Shown: positions 20,632-30,537, counted from the stretch's first letter. The stretch is 64,000 nucleotides of DNA from Verrucomicrobium sp. (GCA_028283855.1 JAPWJX010000003.1:124001-188000); one strand, 5' to 3'. Made by a program: numbers and translations. The notes: generated by a model from the sequence alone, not told the origin.

Positions 20632-20657
20632 TTTTCCGCAGGAAGAGCGGAAAAAAT
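20629..20657. promoter_or_regulatory. perfect 11-bp inverted repeat
   Basis: ATTTTTTCCGC (20629-20639) and GCGGAAAAAAT (20647-20657) with a 7-base loop, between the phosphopantetheinyl transferase stop and the motif of the 219 aa gene. It has T before and A after the GC core on both strands, the reverse of a rho-independent terminator, so I favour an operator-like site. A shorter TTTTCC...GGAAAA symmetry also lies just upstream of motif copy 1 (15265-15295). Confidence 0.4.
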
Positions 20658-20659
20658 GC

Positions 20660-21406
20660 CTACTCCCTGAAGTAGAGGACCCGTTCCGGGGGGCGGTCCG
20701 CGACGGCCAGGGCGGCGGAAAAACCCTCCCCCACGGCGACGTCGTACAGGGCGAAGCGCCCCCGCTCCCACGCCACCGCCGGGGGCCAAAAAAGGGTCTC
20801 CTTCTCGCCCTGGCCGCCCGGCCAAAAAGCGGCGACGGAAAAGCGGCGGCCGCCTGCCGTCCAGCCGCCCCCCTCCGCCTTGAGGACGGCCTCCTTCCGC
20901 GCCCAGATGCGGAAGAAGGAAGGCCGGTCGGCGCCGGCCGCCTTCCAGCAGGCGGCTTCCGCCGGGGAAAAGAAGCGGCCGGAGATTCCGGCCAGGTCCA
21001 GGCCGGGGCGGTCGAGCCGCTCCAGGTCAATCCCGACGCGCCGACCGCGCGCGAAGGCCAGCAGCGCCGTCTCCGCGGTGTGGGAGGCGTTGAACTCAAG
21101 GCCGCCGCCCGCCTTCAGGAAGGGTTTGCGGTGGGGGCCTTCCCCGAAGGCGAGCGCGGCGGCGGGCCGTTCCGCATAGCCGCCCAGCAGCCGCCGCAGC
21201 GCGGCGCGGGTGGCGACGAAGCGGCGGCGGGCGTCCGGCGCGGCGTAACCGGCGGCGCGCTCCCGCTCCGCCGCGTCCAGGAGGCCGTCTTCCGGCGGGC
21301 GGCGCAGATCGATCCGCCAAAGGTGGACCTCCCCTTCCCCCAGGGGCGGGAAGGAGGCGGGCTCTTTCCAGAGAGATCCGGGGCTTTCCGGGAGGTTCAT
21401 TTGCAT
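20660..21406 (-). CDS. 4'-phosphopantetheinyl transferase, Sfp type
   Basis: 248 aa enzyme that activates carrier proteins by transferring 4'-phosphopantetheine from CoA. Family motifs in order: RFVATRAALRRLLGGYAE, HRKPF, NASHT, the Mg-binding VGIDLE, and FFRIWARKEAVLKAEGGG, the WxxKEAxxK signature. Two-domain Sfp length. No polyketide or peptide synthase gene is nearby, so it may serve the fatty-acid carrier protein or a remote cluster. ATG at 21406; a second ATG two codons later is also possible. Divergent from the DUF5069 gene. Confidence 0.88.
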   Translation of the reverse strand: MQMNLPESPGSLWKEPASFPPLGEGEVHLWRIDLRRPPEDGLLDAAERERAAGYAAPDARRRFVATRAALRRLLGGYAERPAAALAFGEGPHRKPFLKAGGGLEFNASHTAETALLAFARGRRVGIDLERLDRPGLDLAGISGRFFSPAEAACWKAAGADRPSFFRIWARKEAVLKAEGGGWTAGGRRFSVAAFWPGGQGEKETLFWPPAVAWERGRFALYDVAVGEGFSAALAVADRPPERVLYFRE

Positions 21407-21435
21407 CCCCCGCGCGCGGGGCGTAGACTGACCGG

Positions 21436-21966
21436 ATGAGCGCCTACCAATGGACCGAAGATTTCCGCAGCGTGTACGAGAAAGCGATTGCCGCCTACCG
21501 CGAGGGCGCGCGCGAGGCCGAGGCGATTTTCGACGAAAAGGACAAGGCGTTCCTGGCCTCGATCGGCCACACGGCGCAGGAGGTCTACGACTTTGCCGAG
21601 GACGCGGTGAAATACGGGGAGCCGGACTTTGCCACCGCGGCCCTCATCGCGGCGGCCCGGCGCGACTACTTCCTCTTTGTCCAGCAGGGGCGCCCGGCCC
21701 AGGAACTCCGCACGATGGAGGATTTCCCGGCCAAGGAGGCGGCGATCCACGGCATCGCCTGGCTGCCACGCCTGATTGAGAAGGCGCGGGCGAAGCTGCG
21801 CGGGGAGATGCCGAAGGACTTGATGTATGGCTGCGGCGGCGACCGCCGCTTCCTGAAGGAGCACGACCTGCATCCCGCCGATTTCCTCCGCTACGTCTGG
21901 AGCGCCGGTGAGGACGCCCAGAAGATCGTCGCCTACGTGGAGCACCGGCGGCTGGTCAGCGCGTGA
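21436..21966 (+). CDS. DUF5069 family protein
   Basis: 176 aa cytoplasmic protein of unknown function. The C-terminal part matches the DUF5069 pattern: GIAWLPRLIEKARAKLRGEM, MYGCGGDRRFLKEHDLHPAD, FLRYV. The N-terminal 80 residues are a separate helical segment with RSVYEKAIAAYREGAREAEA. DUF5069 proteins occur mainly in Verrucomicrobiota and relatives. The stop overlaps by 11 bases the end of the convergent 102 aa gene. Confidence 0.75.
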   Translation: MSAYQWTEDFRSVYEKAIAAYREGAREAEAIFDEKDKAFLASIGHTAQEVYDFAEDAVKYGEPDFATAALIAAARRDYFLFVQQGRPAQELRTMEDFPAKEAAIHGIAWLPRLIEKARAKLRGEMPKDLMYGCGGDRRFLKEHDLHPADFLRYVWSAGEDAQKIVAYVEHRRLVSA

Positions 21967-22264
21967 CGGTGCGCCCGGCCTCCGGCGCGGAGGCAGTCGC
22001 GCCGCCGCTGCGGCGCAGGGCGTCGGCCGTCTCGGCCGTCACCGACGCGGCGCACAGGCCGCCGGCGGTCCCGCCGGGCAGGGCGGGACAGGGAAGATAA
22101 ATCGTGGCCAGGGGACGGGGCGCCGCCGGGGCGGGGTGGCTTTCCTGCCAGGCCGCCTCTTTCTGATGGATGACGTGGATCTGGTGGCCGATCACGGCCA
22201 CACCGCCCAGGATGCCCAGGGTGTTGGCCGCCGCGTTGAGGATCTTCTTGCCGGAGGTATTCAT
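21956..22264 (-). CDS. unrecognised small membrane-anchored protein
   Basis: 102 aa. An N-terminal helix NTLGILGGVAVIGHQIHVIH could be a membrane anchor or uncleaved signal; the remainder is Ala/Pro/Thr-rich with two Cys in YLPCPALPGGTAGGLC. No family recognised. Its start is preceded by a 12-of-13 copy of the AATAGCCGAATTA motif, which at the same time contains the TAG stop of the upstream histidine kinase. This shared motif is the main reason to think the gene is real. Confidence 0.5.
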   Translation of the reverse strand: MNTSGKKILNAAANTLGILGGVAVIGHQIHVIHQKEAAWQESHPAPAAPRPLATIYLPCPALPGGTAGGLCAASVTAETADALRRSGGATASAPEAGRTVTR

Positions 22265-22279
22265 AAAGGTTGTTTCTTA

Positions 22280-22291
22280 TAATTCGGCTAT
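22280..22291 (-). promoter_or_regulatory. ATAGCCGAATTA motif, copy 3
   Basis: Minus-strand GATAGCCGAATTA (first base differs from the other copies), ending 15 bases before the ATG at 22264. A TTATAA overlapping its 3' end is a reasonable -10. The TAG at 22288-22290 is the stop of the histidine kinase. Confidence 0.45.
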
Positions 22292-23598
22292 CGGCCGGGT
22301 TTCAGCCAACTTTCCTCCCCGCCGACGGGGAAGGAGGCGGTGATGGCGGTGCCCTGCCCCACCCGGCTCTCCGCCACCACGGTGCCGCCGTGCGCCTGCA
22401 CGATGTGCTTCACGATGGAGAGGCCCAGGCCGGTGCCGCCCGTCCCCTCGCGGCTGCGCGCCTTGTCGACGCGGTAGAACCGCTCGAAGATGTGGGGCAG
22501 GTCGGCCGGGGGGATGCCGCTGCCCTGGTCGCGGACCTGGAGGTGGATCGCCTCCCCTTCCCGCCATGCCCGCAAGGTCAGGGCGCTGCCCGCCTCCGAA
22601 TATTTGATGGAATTGTCCAGCAGGTTGTAGATGACCTGTTCCAGGCGGAAGGGGTCGGCCTCCAGCGGCGGCAGGTCGGGGGCGACGTCGAGCACCAGCG
22701 CGATGTGCTTCCCCTCCAGCTTGAAGGCGATGTCGGCGGCGATCTGCCGCAGGAAGGGCTCCACGCGCAGGGAGACGCGCTCCAACGGCAGGCGGCGGGC
22801 CTCCAGCCGGGCCAGGGTCAGGAGATCGTCCACCAGGGCGTTGAGCCGCAGGGAATGGCGCCGCATGGTGATGAGGATGCGGCGCAGCTCCTGCGGCGGC
22901 ACGTCCGGCTGGTCCAGGAGAGTCTCCACGTAGCCGCTGAAGATGGAAAGCGGGGTGCGCAATTCATGGGAGACGTTGGCGACGAACTCCCGGCGCACGT
23001 CCTCCAGCTGGCGGAGGCGGGAAATGTCGTGGAAGACGACGACAGAGCCCGCTCCCAGAGGGATGGCGTTCACGTCGAAGTGGCGCGGAGCGGCCTCCCC
23101 GTTGGCGTCCGGCAGGGAGATTTCCCGCGCCTGGGGGCGGCCCCCGGAAACGGTCTCCCTTAGCATCTCCTCCAGCTCCGGCGCGGGCACCGCCTGGCCG
23201 ATGGGGAGTCCCAACGGGCTGGCCTGGGAGGAGAAGAGGCGCAGGAAGGCGTCGTTGGCCTCCCGGATGGCGCCCTGGGCGTCGAGGACGGCCATCCCCT
23301 CCGCCATGCCGCGCAGGAGGGTCTGGACGGAAACGTTCTCCCGGGCCAGCTCCTCCGCCAGGCGCTTTTGCCGGGCGAAGACCCTCTCCAGGTCCTGCGC
23401 GATGGCGCCGAAGACCGCCGCGCCGGCCAGCTGGAAGGTACGGGGCCGCTGCTCCGCCGCCAGGGAGCGGGCGATGGACTGGAGCCGCCGGACCGGCGTG
23501 ATCCACCGCTGCTGAAAGACGGCCAAAAGCGCCGCCAGGATAAAGGCCGCGACGACGGCGTAGTTCCAGAAGAGGGGATTGTGGAGCAGGCCGTTCAC
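22288..23598 (-). CDS. PhoR-like sensor histidine kinase
   Basis: 436 aa inner-membrane kinase. One clear membrane helix (about residues 11-28), a HAMP-like linker, a PAS-like sensor (about 90-195, MAEGMAVLDAQGAIREANDA), the dimerisation box FVANVSHELRTPLSIF with phospho-acceptor His211, then the ATP-binding N box (NLLDNSIKYS), G1 (DQGSGI) and G2 (GGTGLGLSIVKHIV). Start taken as GTG at 23598; a TTG two codons earlier is possible. Follows its response regulator by 16 bases. Phosphate control is the closest analogy, but no pst genes are seen. Confidence 0.88.
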   Translation of the reverse strand: MNGLLHNPLFWNYAVVAAFILAALLAVFQQRWITPVRRLQSIARSLAAEQRPRTFQLAGAAVFGAIAQDLERVFARQKRLAEELARENVSVQTLLRGMAEGMAVLDAQGAIREANDAFLRLFSSQASPLGLPIGQAVPAPELEEMLRETVSGGRPQAREISLPDANGEAAPRHFDVNAIPLGAGSVVVFHDISRLRQLEDVRREFVANVSHELRTPLSIFSGYVETLLDQPDVPPQELRRILITMRRHSLRLNALVDDLLTLARLEARRLPLERVSLRVEPFLRQIAADIAFKLEGKHIALVLDVAPDLPPLEADPFRLEQVIYNLLDNSIKYSEAGSALTLRAWREGEAIHLQVRDQGSGIPPADLPHIFERFYRVDKARSREGTGGTGLGLSIVKHIVQAHGGTVVAESRVGQGTAITASFPVGGEESWLKPGR

Positions 23599-23614
23599 AG
23601 GCAAAGCCCAGGGA

Positions 23615-24334
23615 CTAGAGACGGTCGACGATCCGGTAGCCGACGCCGCGGACGGTCTCCAGCCACTCGGCGGCCTGGCCCATCTTTTCCCGCAGGCGGC
23701 GGACGTGGGTGTCGACGGTGCGGGTGTCGATGACGCTCTCATAGCCCCAGACGTCGTTCAGGAGCCGTTCCCGGCCCTGCACGCGGCCCCGCCGCTCCAG
23801 GAGGACGGCCAAAAGCTTAAACTCGGTGGCGGTCAGGTCGACCCGCTCCCCTTCGATGGTCACCTCGTGCCGGGCGCGGTCCAGGACCAGGGGCCCCAGG
23901 GCGTAACGCTCCTCCGGCCCGCTTTTGGCCGCCGCGCCGCCCCCGCCGGTCGTCCCGCGCCGCAGGACCGACTGGACACGCAGGACCAGCTCCCGGGGGG
24001 AAAAGGGCTTGGCCACATAGTCGTCCGCGCCCAGCTCCAGGCCGACGACCCGGTCCACCTCCTCCGCCTTGGCGGTGAGCATGATGATGGGGATGGCGGC
24101 GGTCGCCTCCTCCTTCTTAAAGAGGCGGCACAGATCCAGGCCGCTCATTCCCGGCAGCATGAGGTCCAGGATGATGAGGTCGGGGACCTCGGACCGGGCC
24201 TTGGCCAGGGCGAAGGTGCCGTTTTCCGCCGTGGCCACGGAAAAGCCGGCCGTCTTCAGGTTCATGCAGACGACGTCGAGGACGTCGGCCTCGTCGTCGA
24301 CGACGAGGACCTTTTTGGACAGGGAAGAACTCAT
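23615..24334 (-). CDS. OmpR/PhoB-family response regulator
   Basis: 239 aa. Receiver domain with the acidic pocket DDE (residues 13-15), phospho-acceptor Asp57 in LIILDLMLPGMSG, the conserved Lys in ADDYVAKPFSPREL, and a C-terminal winged-helix DNA-binding domain ending WLETVRGVGYRIVDRL. Partner of the kinase immediately downstream. Upstream TTGCAT and AGATAA elements could be a promoter about 20 bases before the ATG. Regulon unknown. Confidence 0.92.
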   Translation of the reverse strand: MSSSLSKKVLVVDDEADVLDVVCMNLKTAGFSVATAENGTFALAKARSEVPDLIILDLMLPGMSGLDLCRLFKKEEATAAIPIIMLTAKAEEVDRVVGLELGADDYVAKPFSPRELVLRVQSVLRRGTTGGGGAAAKSGPEERYALGPLVLDRARHEVTIEGERVDLTATEFKLLAVLLERRGRVQGRERLLNDVWGYESVIDTRTVDTHVRRLREKMGQAAEWLETVRGVGYRIVDRL

Positions 24335-24396
24335 GCGCGCCCCTTATCTCCCCCGGTTCCACCTTTTATGCAAGGTTTTTTCCATCAATGGTTTAG

Positions 24397-26970
<2,574 letters not shown>

Positions 26971-27000
26971 AGGAACGCGCCCCCCTCCCGCTCAAAAGGA

Positions 27001-27032
27001 AAACCCGGAAGGCAACCGCCTTCCGGGTTTTT
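27001..27032 (+). terminator. rho-independent terminator of gyrB
   Basis: AAACCCGGAAGGC (27001-27013), loop AACC, then GCCTTCCGGGTTT (27018-27030) and TT: a perfect 13-bp stem with A-run before and T-run after. Confidence 0.9.
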
Positions 27033-27052
27033 CGTGCCCGCATCGGGGCAAG

Positions 27053-27084
27053 AAAAAGGCGCCTCGGAATCCGAGGCGCCTTTT
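27053..27084. terminator. bidirectional terminator
   Basis: AAAAGGCGCCTCGG (27054-27067), loop AAT, CCGAGGCGCCTTTT (27071-27084). A-run and T-run flank the stem, so it works in both directions. It ends transcription of the histone-like gene from the right and backs up the gyrB terminator from the left. Confidence 0.88.
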
Positions 27085-27103
27085 GGTTTGGTTTTTTAAA
27101 AAG

Positions 27104-27217
27104 TTATTTCTTCTTCTTGGCGACAGTCTTCTTCTTCGCGGCGGGTTTCTTCGCAGCGGGTTTCTTCTTAGCAGCAACTTTCTTCACAGCCTTCTTAGCG
27201 GGTTTTTTGGTAGCCAT
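27104..27217 (-). CDS. histone H1-like Lys/Ala/Pro-rich peptide
   Basis: 37 aa: MATKKPAKKAVKKVAAKKKP continuing with AAKK, PAAKKK and a terminal TVAKKKK. About half the residues are Lys, the rest nearly all Ala, Pro, Val and Thr. This matches the C-terminal tails of histone H1, chlamydial Hc1 and similar bacterial DNA-binding peptides, so it probably coats or compacts DNA. It lies between its own terminator and a TTGCGC/TATATC promoter, which supports expression. Codons are nearly all AAG/AAA, giving low local GC. It was found by reading the minus strand directly. Confidence 0.78.
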   Translation of the reverse strand: MATKKPAKKAVKKVAAKKKPAAKKPAAKKKTVAKKKK

Positions 27218-27223
27218 GAATCG

Positions 27224-27253
27224 GATATAAGAGATTCTACGCAAAACGCGCAA
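27224..27253 (-). promoter_or_regulatory. promoter of the histone-like gene
   Basis: -35 TTGCGC (27248-27253), 18-base spacer, -10 TATATC (27224-27229). Only 6 bases then remain to the ATG, implying a leaderless or nearly leaderless mRNA. An imperfect operator-like symmetry GAATC...GATTC (27218-27237) overlaps the -10. Confidence 0.55.
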
Positions 27254-27295
27254 GAATTTATTTTAGGTTTCGAAGTTTTTGGGAATCAATTCTAT

Positions 27296-27321
27296 CGCGC
27301 AAACTAATCAATTTTTGCGCG
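27296..27321. terminator. hairpin after the ExbD operon
   Basis: CGCGCAAA (27296-27303) and TTTGCGCG (27314-27321) form a perfect 8-bp stem with a 10-base loop, about 30 bases beyond the stop of the last ExbD gene. It lacks a long U-run, so termination is likely but not certain. The rest of 27254-27349 is AT-rich and holds no gene. Confidence 0.4.
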
Positions 27322-27349
27322 TCGGCCATTCAGCGCCCGCGATGGTTGT

Positions 27350-27769
27350 TCACACTCCCGACGGCTCCGCCAGGGCCACGCGCGCGACGCCCGCCGCCGC
27401 GCACGCCTCCAGCGCGGCGACGACATGTTCCTGCCGCGCGCGCGCATCCGGCGCGACGAGCACGCCGCCCGCCGCCGCATGAAGCTCTCGAAGCCGCATG
27501 GACAGGGCTTCCGCGGGCACCTGCCTTCCGTCGACCGCGATCTTTCCGTTCGCCGCGATCTCCACGCGCACCGTTTTTTCCGGCGCGGCGCTTCCGCCCG
27601 CCGCCGGTTTTTTTTCAGCGGACAGGTCGAGCGGCAGCTCCTTCTCCGCGCGGTGCGAGCCCGCCGTGACCATGAAAAAAAGGAGCATCACGAAGAGCAG
27701 GTCAAGGAGCGGCGCGATCTGCAAACCGAAGTCGCGCTCCTCTTCCTCCCACGCGTGGCGGCGCCTCAT
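27350..27769 (-). CDS. ExbD/TolR-family protein (second copy)
   Basis: 139 aa with one N-terminal membrane helix in IAPLLDLLFVMLLFFMVTAG, carrying the Asp that couples proton flow in ExbD/TolR, followed by a periplasmic domain with VRVEIAANGKIAVDGRQV and a C-terminal AAGVARVALAEPSG strand. Works with an ExbB/TolQ-type channel to energise an outer-membrane process. ATG overlaps the stop of the preceding ExbD gene by 4 bases. Last gene of exbB-exbD-exbD. No TonB or TolA follows. Confidence 0.85.
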   Translation of the reverse strand: MRRRHAWEEEERDFGLQIAPLLDLLFVMLLFFMVTAGSHRAEKELPLDLSAEKKPAAGGSAAPEKTVRVEIAANGKIAVDGRQVPAEALSMRLRELHAAAGGVLVAPDARARQEHVVAALEACAAAGVARVALAEPSGV

Positions 27770-28209
27770 TTTCCCGCCCTCACCGCGAAGGTGACCTCCG
27801 GAATGCGCGCGGCCGCGCAGAGCTTCATCACCTCCGCAACGGCCTTGTAGGGACAGGCCTTGTCCGCGCGCAGGACGACGCGCAGAGCCGCGTCCCCCTC
27901 CCGCCGCGCGCGCAGCCAGGCGCGCACGTCGTCCGCGCCGGCCAGCGCGCGGCCTTCGCCGGTGCAGTTGCCCCGCGCGTCGAGCGTCACCACCGCCTCA
28001 TGCGCGGCGCCCGCCCGCGCCGCCTGCTGCGCCGCGGCGGGCAAGACCACCGGCTTCTGCCGCCGCAGCGCGTCCACGCTGCTCACGCTCATGAAGAAAA
28101 CCAGGAGGACGAAGAGGAGGTCCGCCATCGGCGCGACCTGGAACTCGAACTCGGCGTCCCGCTCGAAGACGGCGGCCGAGCCGCCCCGGCGGCGCCTGCG
28201 CACCCTCAT
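27766..28209 (-). CDS. ExbD/TolR-family protein (first copy)
   Basis: 147 aa. Basic N-terminus (MRVRRRRRGG), then the membrane helix VAPMADLLFVLLVFFMSVSS with the proton-coupling Asp, and a periplasmic domain with EAVVTLDARGNCTGEGRAL, RVVLRADKACPYKAVAEVMK and PEVTFAVR. The KACPYKAV segment corresponds to the usual ExbD D-x-x-x-x-Y-x-x-V pattern. It diverges clearly from the other ExbD, suggesting a heteromeric complex. Overlaps exbB upstream and exbD downstream by 4 bases. Confidence 0.85.
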   Translation of the reverse strand: MRVRRRRRGGSAAVFERDAEFEFQVAPMADLLFVLLVFFMSVSSVDALRRQKPVVLPAAAQQAARAGAAHEAVVTLDARGNCTGEGRALAGADDVRAWLRARREGDAALRVVLRADKACPYKAVAEVMKLCAAARIPEVTFAVRAGK

Positions 28210-28922
28210 TGGGAGGAGCCCAGGCTCTCGTAGGGAACCTGGTCAAAGAGGGCGAAGAGGACCCGCTCCGCCTGCAGCACGGCCACCTGCGCGCGCGCCT
28301 TGAAGAAGTAGTAGAAGCCGAAGGCGGGAATGGCGACGGCCAGCCCCGCCTCCGTGGAGACAAGGACCTGCCCGATCGCCCCGGAAAGCGCGGCATAGTC
28401 TCCCGTTCCGGACTGGGCCATCGCGGCCAAGGCGCGGATCATGCCCAGGACCGTCCCGGCCAGGCCGATCATGGGCGCGACGACGCCGATGGCGGAAAGA
28501 TAGTGGAGCGGCGTGCGCAGGAGGACCGCCTGCTCGATCGCCGCGTCCTCCAGGGCGAACTCGACGGCATCGCGCCCCCGGCCCATCCGCTCCAGCCCCG
28601 CGGCGGCGACGGCGGAGAAGAAGGAGCGCCGGGCGCGGCAATACTCCCACGCCTCCATGTAGGCCCCGGCGGCCAGGAAGGCGGCCAGCTGCGCCTGCTC
28701 TTCCGCGGGCACCAGGGCGCGGAAGCGCCATTTGAGAAAGCCCTCCACCGCCAGCGCGGTGACGACGGCGGCCAGGAGGACGCAGATCCAGAAGACCGGC
28801 CCCGCGTGGCCCAGGAAATCGCCCAGGGTGGCGCCGCCGGCCAGCGCGGCGCTTCCGTCCTGCGCGAAGGCCGGGGACGGAAGGAACGCGGCGGAAAGGG
28901 AAATGAAAAGGGCGCGGCGCAT
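28206..28922 (-). CDS. ExbB/TolQ/MotA-family proton channel
   Basis: 238 aa. A cleavable-looking signal peptide ending SPAFAQ precedes three membrane helices: WICVLLAAVVTALAVEGFLK, LSAIGVVAPMIGLAGTVLGM and VLVSTEAGLAVAIPAFGFYY. GLAGTVLGMIRAL and STEAGLAVAIPAF are the diagnostic motifs lining the proton path. A signal peptide before ExbB is a recognised variant in proteobacterial and PVC homologues. First gene of the exbB-exbD-exbD operon. Confidence 0.88.
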   Translation of the reverse strand: MRRALFISLSAAFLPSPAFAQDGSAALAGGATLGDFLGHAGPVFWICVLLAAVVTALAVEGFLKWRFRALVPAEEQAQLAAFLAAGAYMEAWEYCRARRSFFSAVAAAGLERMGRGRDAVEFALEDAAIEQAVLLRTPLHYLSAIGVVAPMIGLAGTVLGMIRALAAMAQSGTGDYAALSGAIGQVLVSTEAGLAVAIPAFGFYYFFKARAQVAVLQAERVLFALFDQVPYESLGSSQ

Positions 28923-28931
28923 GACGACGGA

Positions 28932-28959
28932 GGCGGGGCCGATTTTTTTCGGCCCCGCC
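28932..28959. terminator. GC-rich hairpin before exbB
   Basis: GGCGGGGCCG (28932-28941) and CGGCCCCGCC (28950-28959), a perfect 10-bp stem with an 8-base A/T loop, between the 129 aa gene and exbB. Probably terminates the former; no U-run follows on the minus strand. Confidence 0.5.
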
Positions 28960-28972
28960 CCCGCCGTAAAGC

Positions 28973-29362
28973 TTATTCGGCCCCGTCGGCGAGGGTTTTC
29001 TTGCCGCCCTCGACAAAGTCGTCGTGGACGGCCTCCTGGACTCCTTCCTCCACCAGCTCGGCGCCGATCTGCCCGTCCTCGTCGCGGTAGGGGTTGGGGG
29101 CCTGGACGCCCGGCGTGGCCATGGCCTGCTCCGGCAGGCGGACGGCGCGCGGCGGCTCCGGCGTCTGCCGCTCCGTGGGCACGGAGGCCAGGAGCTCGCG
29201 TTCGGCCTGCCGGTAGTCGGCCTCCGTCGCCTCCTCGGCGCGGCGGCCGTCGCTGACGGCGATCTCCTCGGCGCGCGCCTCGACGAGCGCCGGGGAGATG
29301 TCGCCTAATCCCGACGAACGCTCGCCCACGCGGCCGTTCAAAGTGCGGTGGGGAGCGTTCAT
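28973..29362 (-). CDS. unrecognised acidic protein, 129 aa
   Basis: No family recognised. Hydrophilic, strongly acidic and probably disordered (many Glu, Ala, Arg, Pro; segments EARAEEIAVSDGRRAEEATE and ELVEEGVQEAVHDDFVEGGK). No signal peptide, membrane helix or Cys. A clear GAGGAA Shine-Dalgarno lies 8 bases before the ATG at 29362, one of the better ribosome sites in the window, supporting a real gene. Downstream of DUF4142 copy 1, from which it is divided by a short gap. Confidence 0.55.
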   Translation of the reverse strand: MNAPHRTLNGRVGERSSGLGDISPALVEARAEEIAVSDGRRAEEATEADYRQAERELLASVPTERQTPEPPRAVRLPEQAMATPGVQAPNPYRDEDGQIGAELVEEGVQEAVHDDFVEGGKKTLADGAE

Positions 29363-29385
29363 AGGGAAATTCCTCGGGTTAAGGG

Positions 29386-29919
29386 TTAGTCCTTGCTGTC
29401 CAGCTTCTCCTCGACGGTGCGCACTTCCTTGTAGTGGTGCTTCAGGGTGGGGAGGGCGTCCTTCGCCAGGCTGCGCAGGTCGCTGTTGTTGCCGTTCGCG
29501 GCCTCTTCCTTGAAGGCCTTGATGTCCGTCTTGTGGGCGCTCTTCAGGGCCTTGAGGTAGGCGGCGTCAAAGGCGCCGCCGGAAAGGACGGTGAGCGCGC
29601 CCACCTTTGTCTTGGTCACGGCGGAGGCGTCGGCCGGCACGGAGTAGCCGTGGTCCTCGGCAAAGCTGATCAGCTTTTTGTTAAGGGAGGCGTGGTCGGA
29701 AGCCAGGGTCTTGCCCAGGTCCTGCACGTCGTCGTATTTGGCGTTTTCGGCGGCGTAGTCGCCGGTCTTGATCTCAAAGAGGCCGCCCTGGACGGCGGAC
29801 TTGAGGAATGCCTTGTCCGTGGAGGACAGCGGGGTGGAATCGGCCAGCGCGGAAGCCGCGCCGCCAAAAAGGAGGGATGCGGAAAGGACTGCGATGTGGA
29901 GGTGGTTAAGCTTGATCAT
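29386..29919 (-). CDS. DUF4142 secreted protein, copy 1
   Basis: 177 aa with a Sec signal peptide (ending ASALADS) and a ferritin-like helical domain of the DUF4142 type: DKAFLKSAVQGGLFEIKTGD, then LGKTLASDHASLNKKLISFA with the conserved DH, and AYLKALKSAHKTDIKAFKEE. These periplasmic proteins are often stress-induced; their biochemical role is unknown. Start MIKLN at 29919 follows a -35/-10 pair with only 5 bases between -10 and ATG. Paralogue of the gene just upstream. Confidence 0.85.
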   Translation of the reverse strand: MIKLNHLHIAVLSASLLFGGAASALADSTPLSSTDKAFLKSAVQGGLFEIKTGDYAAENAKYDDVQDLGKTLASDHASLNKKLISFAEDHGYSVPADASAVTKTKVGALTVLSGGAFDAAYLKALKSAHKTDIKAFKEEAANGNNSDLRSLAKDALPTLKHHYKEVRTVEEKLDSKD

Positions 29920-29924
29920 AGGGA

Positions 29925-29952
29925 ACCGTAGCATCGATTTGTCCGGGCGCAA
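29925..29952 (-). promoter_or_regulatory. promoter of DUF4142 copy 1
   Basis: -35 TTGCGC (29947-29952, preceded by a T-run), 16-base spacer ending TGC, -10 TACGGT (29925-29930), then 5 bases to the ATG. Same layout as the promoter of copy 2. Confidence 0.55.
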
Positions 29953-29970
29953 AAAATCGGGCGCTCGCCT

Positions 29971-30004
29971 GCGGGGACGCGGAAGGGTGCTTCCGCGTCC
30001 CCGC
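29971..30004. terminator. terminator after DUF4142 copy 2
   Basis: GCGGGGACGCGGAAG (29971-29985), loop GGTG, CTTCCGCGTCCCCGC (29990-30004): a perfect 15-bp stem. On the minus strand it is followed by a GGCG-ag-CGCC mini-stem and TTTTTT, so it should terminate copy 2 transcripts before copy 1's promoter. Confidence 0.8.
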
Positions 30005-30012
30005 CCTTTACG

Positions 30013-30537
30013 CTAGCGGGCGGCCAGCTTGGTGTTGAGCAGCTCCGCTTTTTCGGCGTGGTCCTTCAGGGTGGGAAGGGCGCCGTTGATCAGCTCGCGC
30101 AGGTCGGCGTTGCTCGTCGTCGCCGACTCCTTCTTGTAGGCCAGGATCGCCTCCTCATGCTTGCCGCTCACCGATTTCAGGTAGGCCTTGTCCAGGGCGG
30201 TGCCGGAAAGGGCGGAAAAGGCGGACACCTTCTTCACCGTCGTCGAAGTGAGGTCGGTGGGAAGGGCGTAGCCGTGGTCCTGGGCAAAGTCGGCCAGCTT
30301 TTTGTTGAGGGAGGTGTGGTCGGAGGCGATGTCCTTGCCCAAGTCGCGCACGGAACTGTTCTCCGCGTTGTCCCCGGCATAGGTGCCGCTTTTGATTTCG
30401 AAAAGGCCGGTTTGGTAGGCGTTTTTTAGGAATGCCTGGTCCGCGGGGGAGAGTGGCGTGACCGCCAGGGCCGCGCCCGCGCCAAGGAACAGGGATGCCG
30501 AAACGATCGCCGCATGAAGCAGATTAAGTTTGTTCAT
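30013..30537 (-). CDS. DUF4142 secreted protein, copy 2
   Basis: 174 aa paralogue of the next gene: signal peptide ending GAALAVT, then DQAFLKNAYQTGLFEIKSGT, LGKDIASDHTSLNKKLADFA and AYLKSVSGKHEEAILAYKKE. The shared order of motifs and the shared promoter sequence show a tandem duplication that included the control region. Probably a periplasmic ferritin-like helical bundle. Divergent from bioA. Confidence 0.85.
   Translation of the reverse strand: MNKLNLLHAAIVSASLFLGAGAALAVTPLSPADQAFLKNAYQTGLFEIKSGTYAGDNAENSSVRDLGKDIASDHTSLNKKLADFAQDHGYALPTDLTSTTVKKVSAFSALSGTALDKAYLKSVSGKHEEAILAYKKESATTSNADLRELINGALPTLKDHAEKAELLNTKLAAR

Noticed and set aside
20629-20657. Perfect inverted repeat read as a rho-independent terminator
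   Set aside because: The T-run precedes and the A-run follows the GC core on both strands, the reverse of a terminator; kept as an operator-like palindrome.
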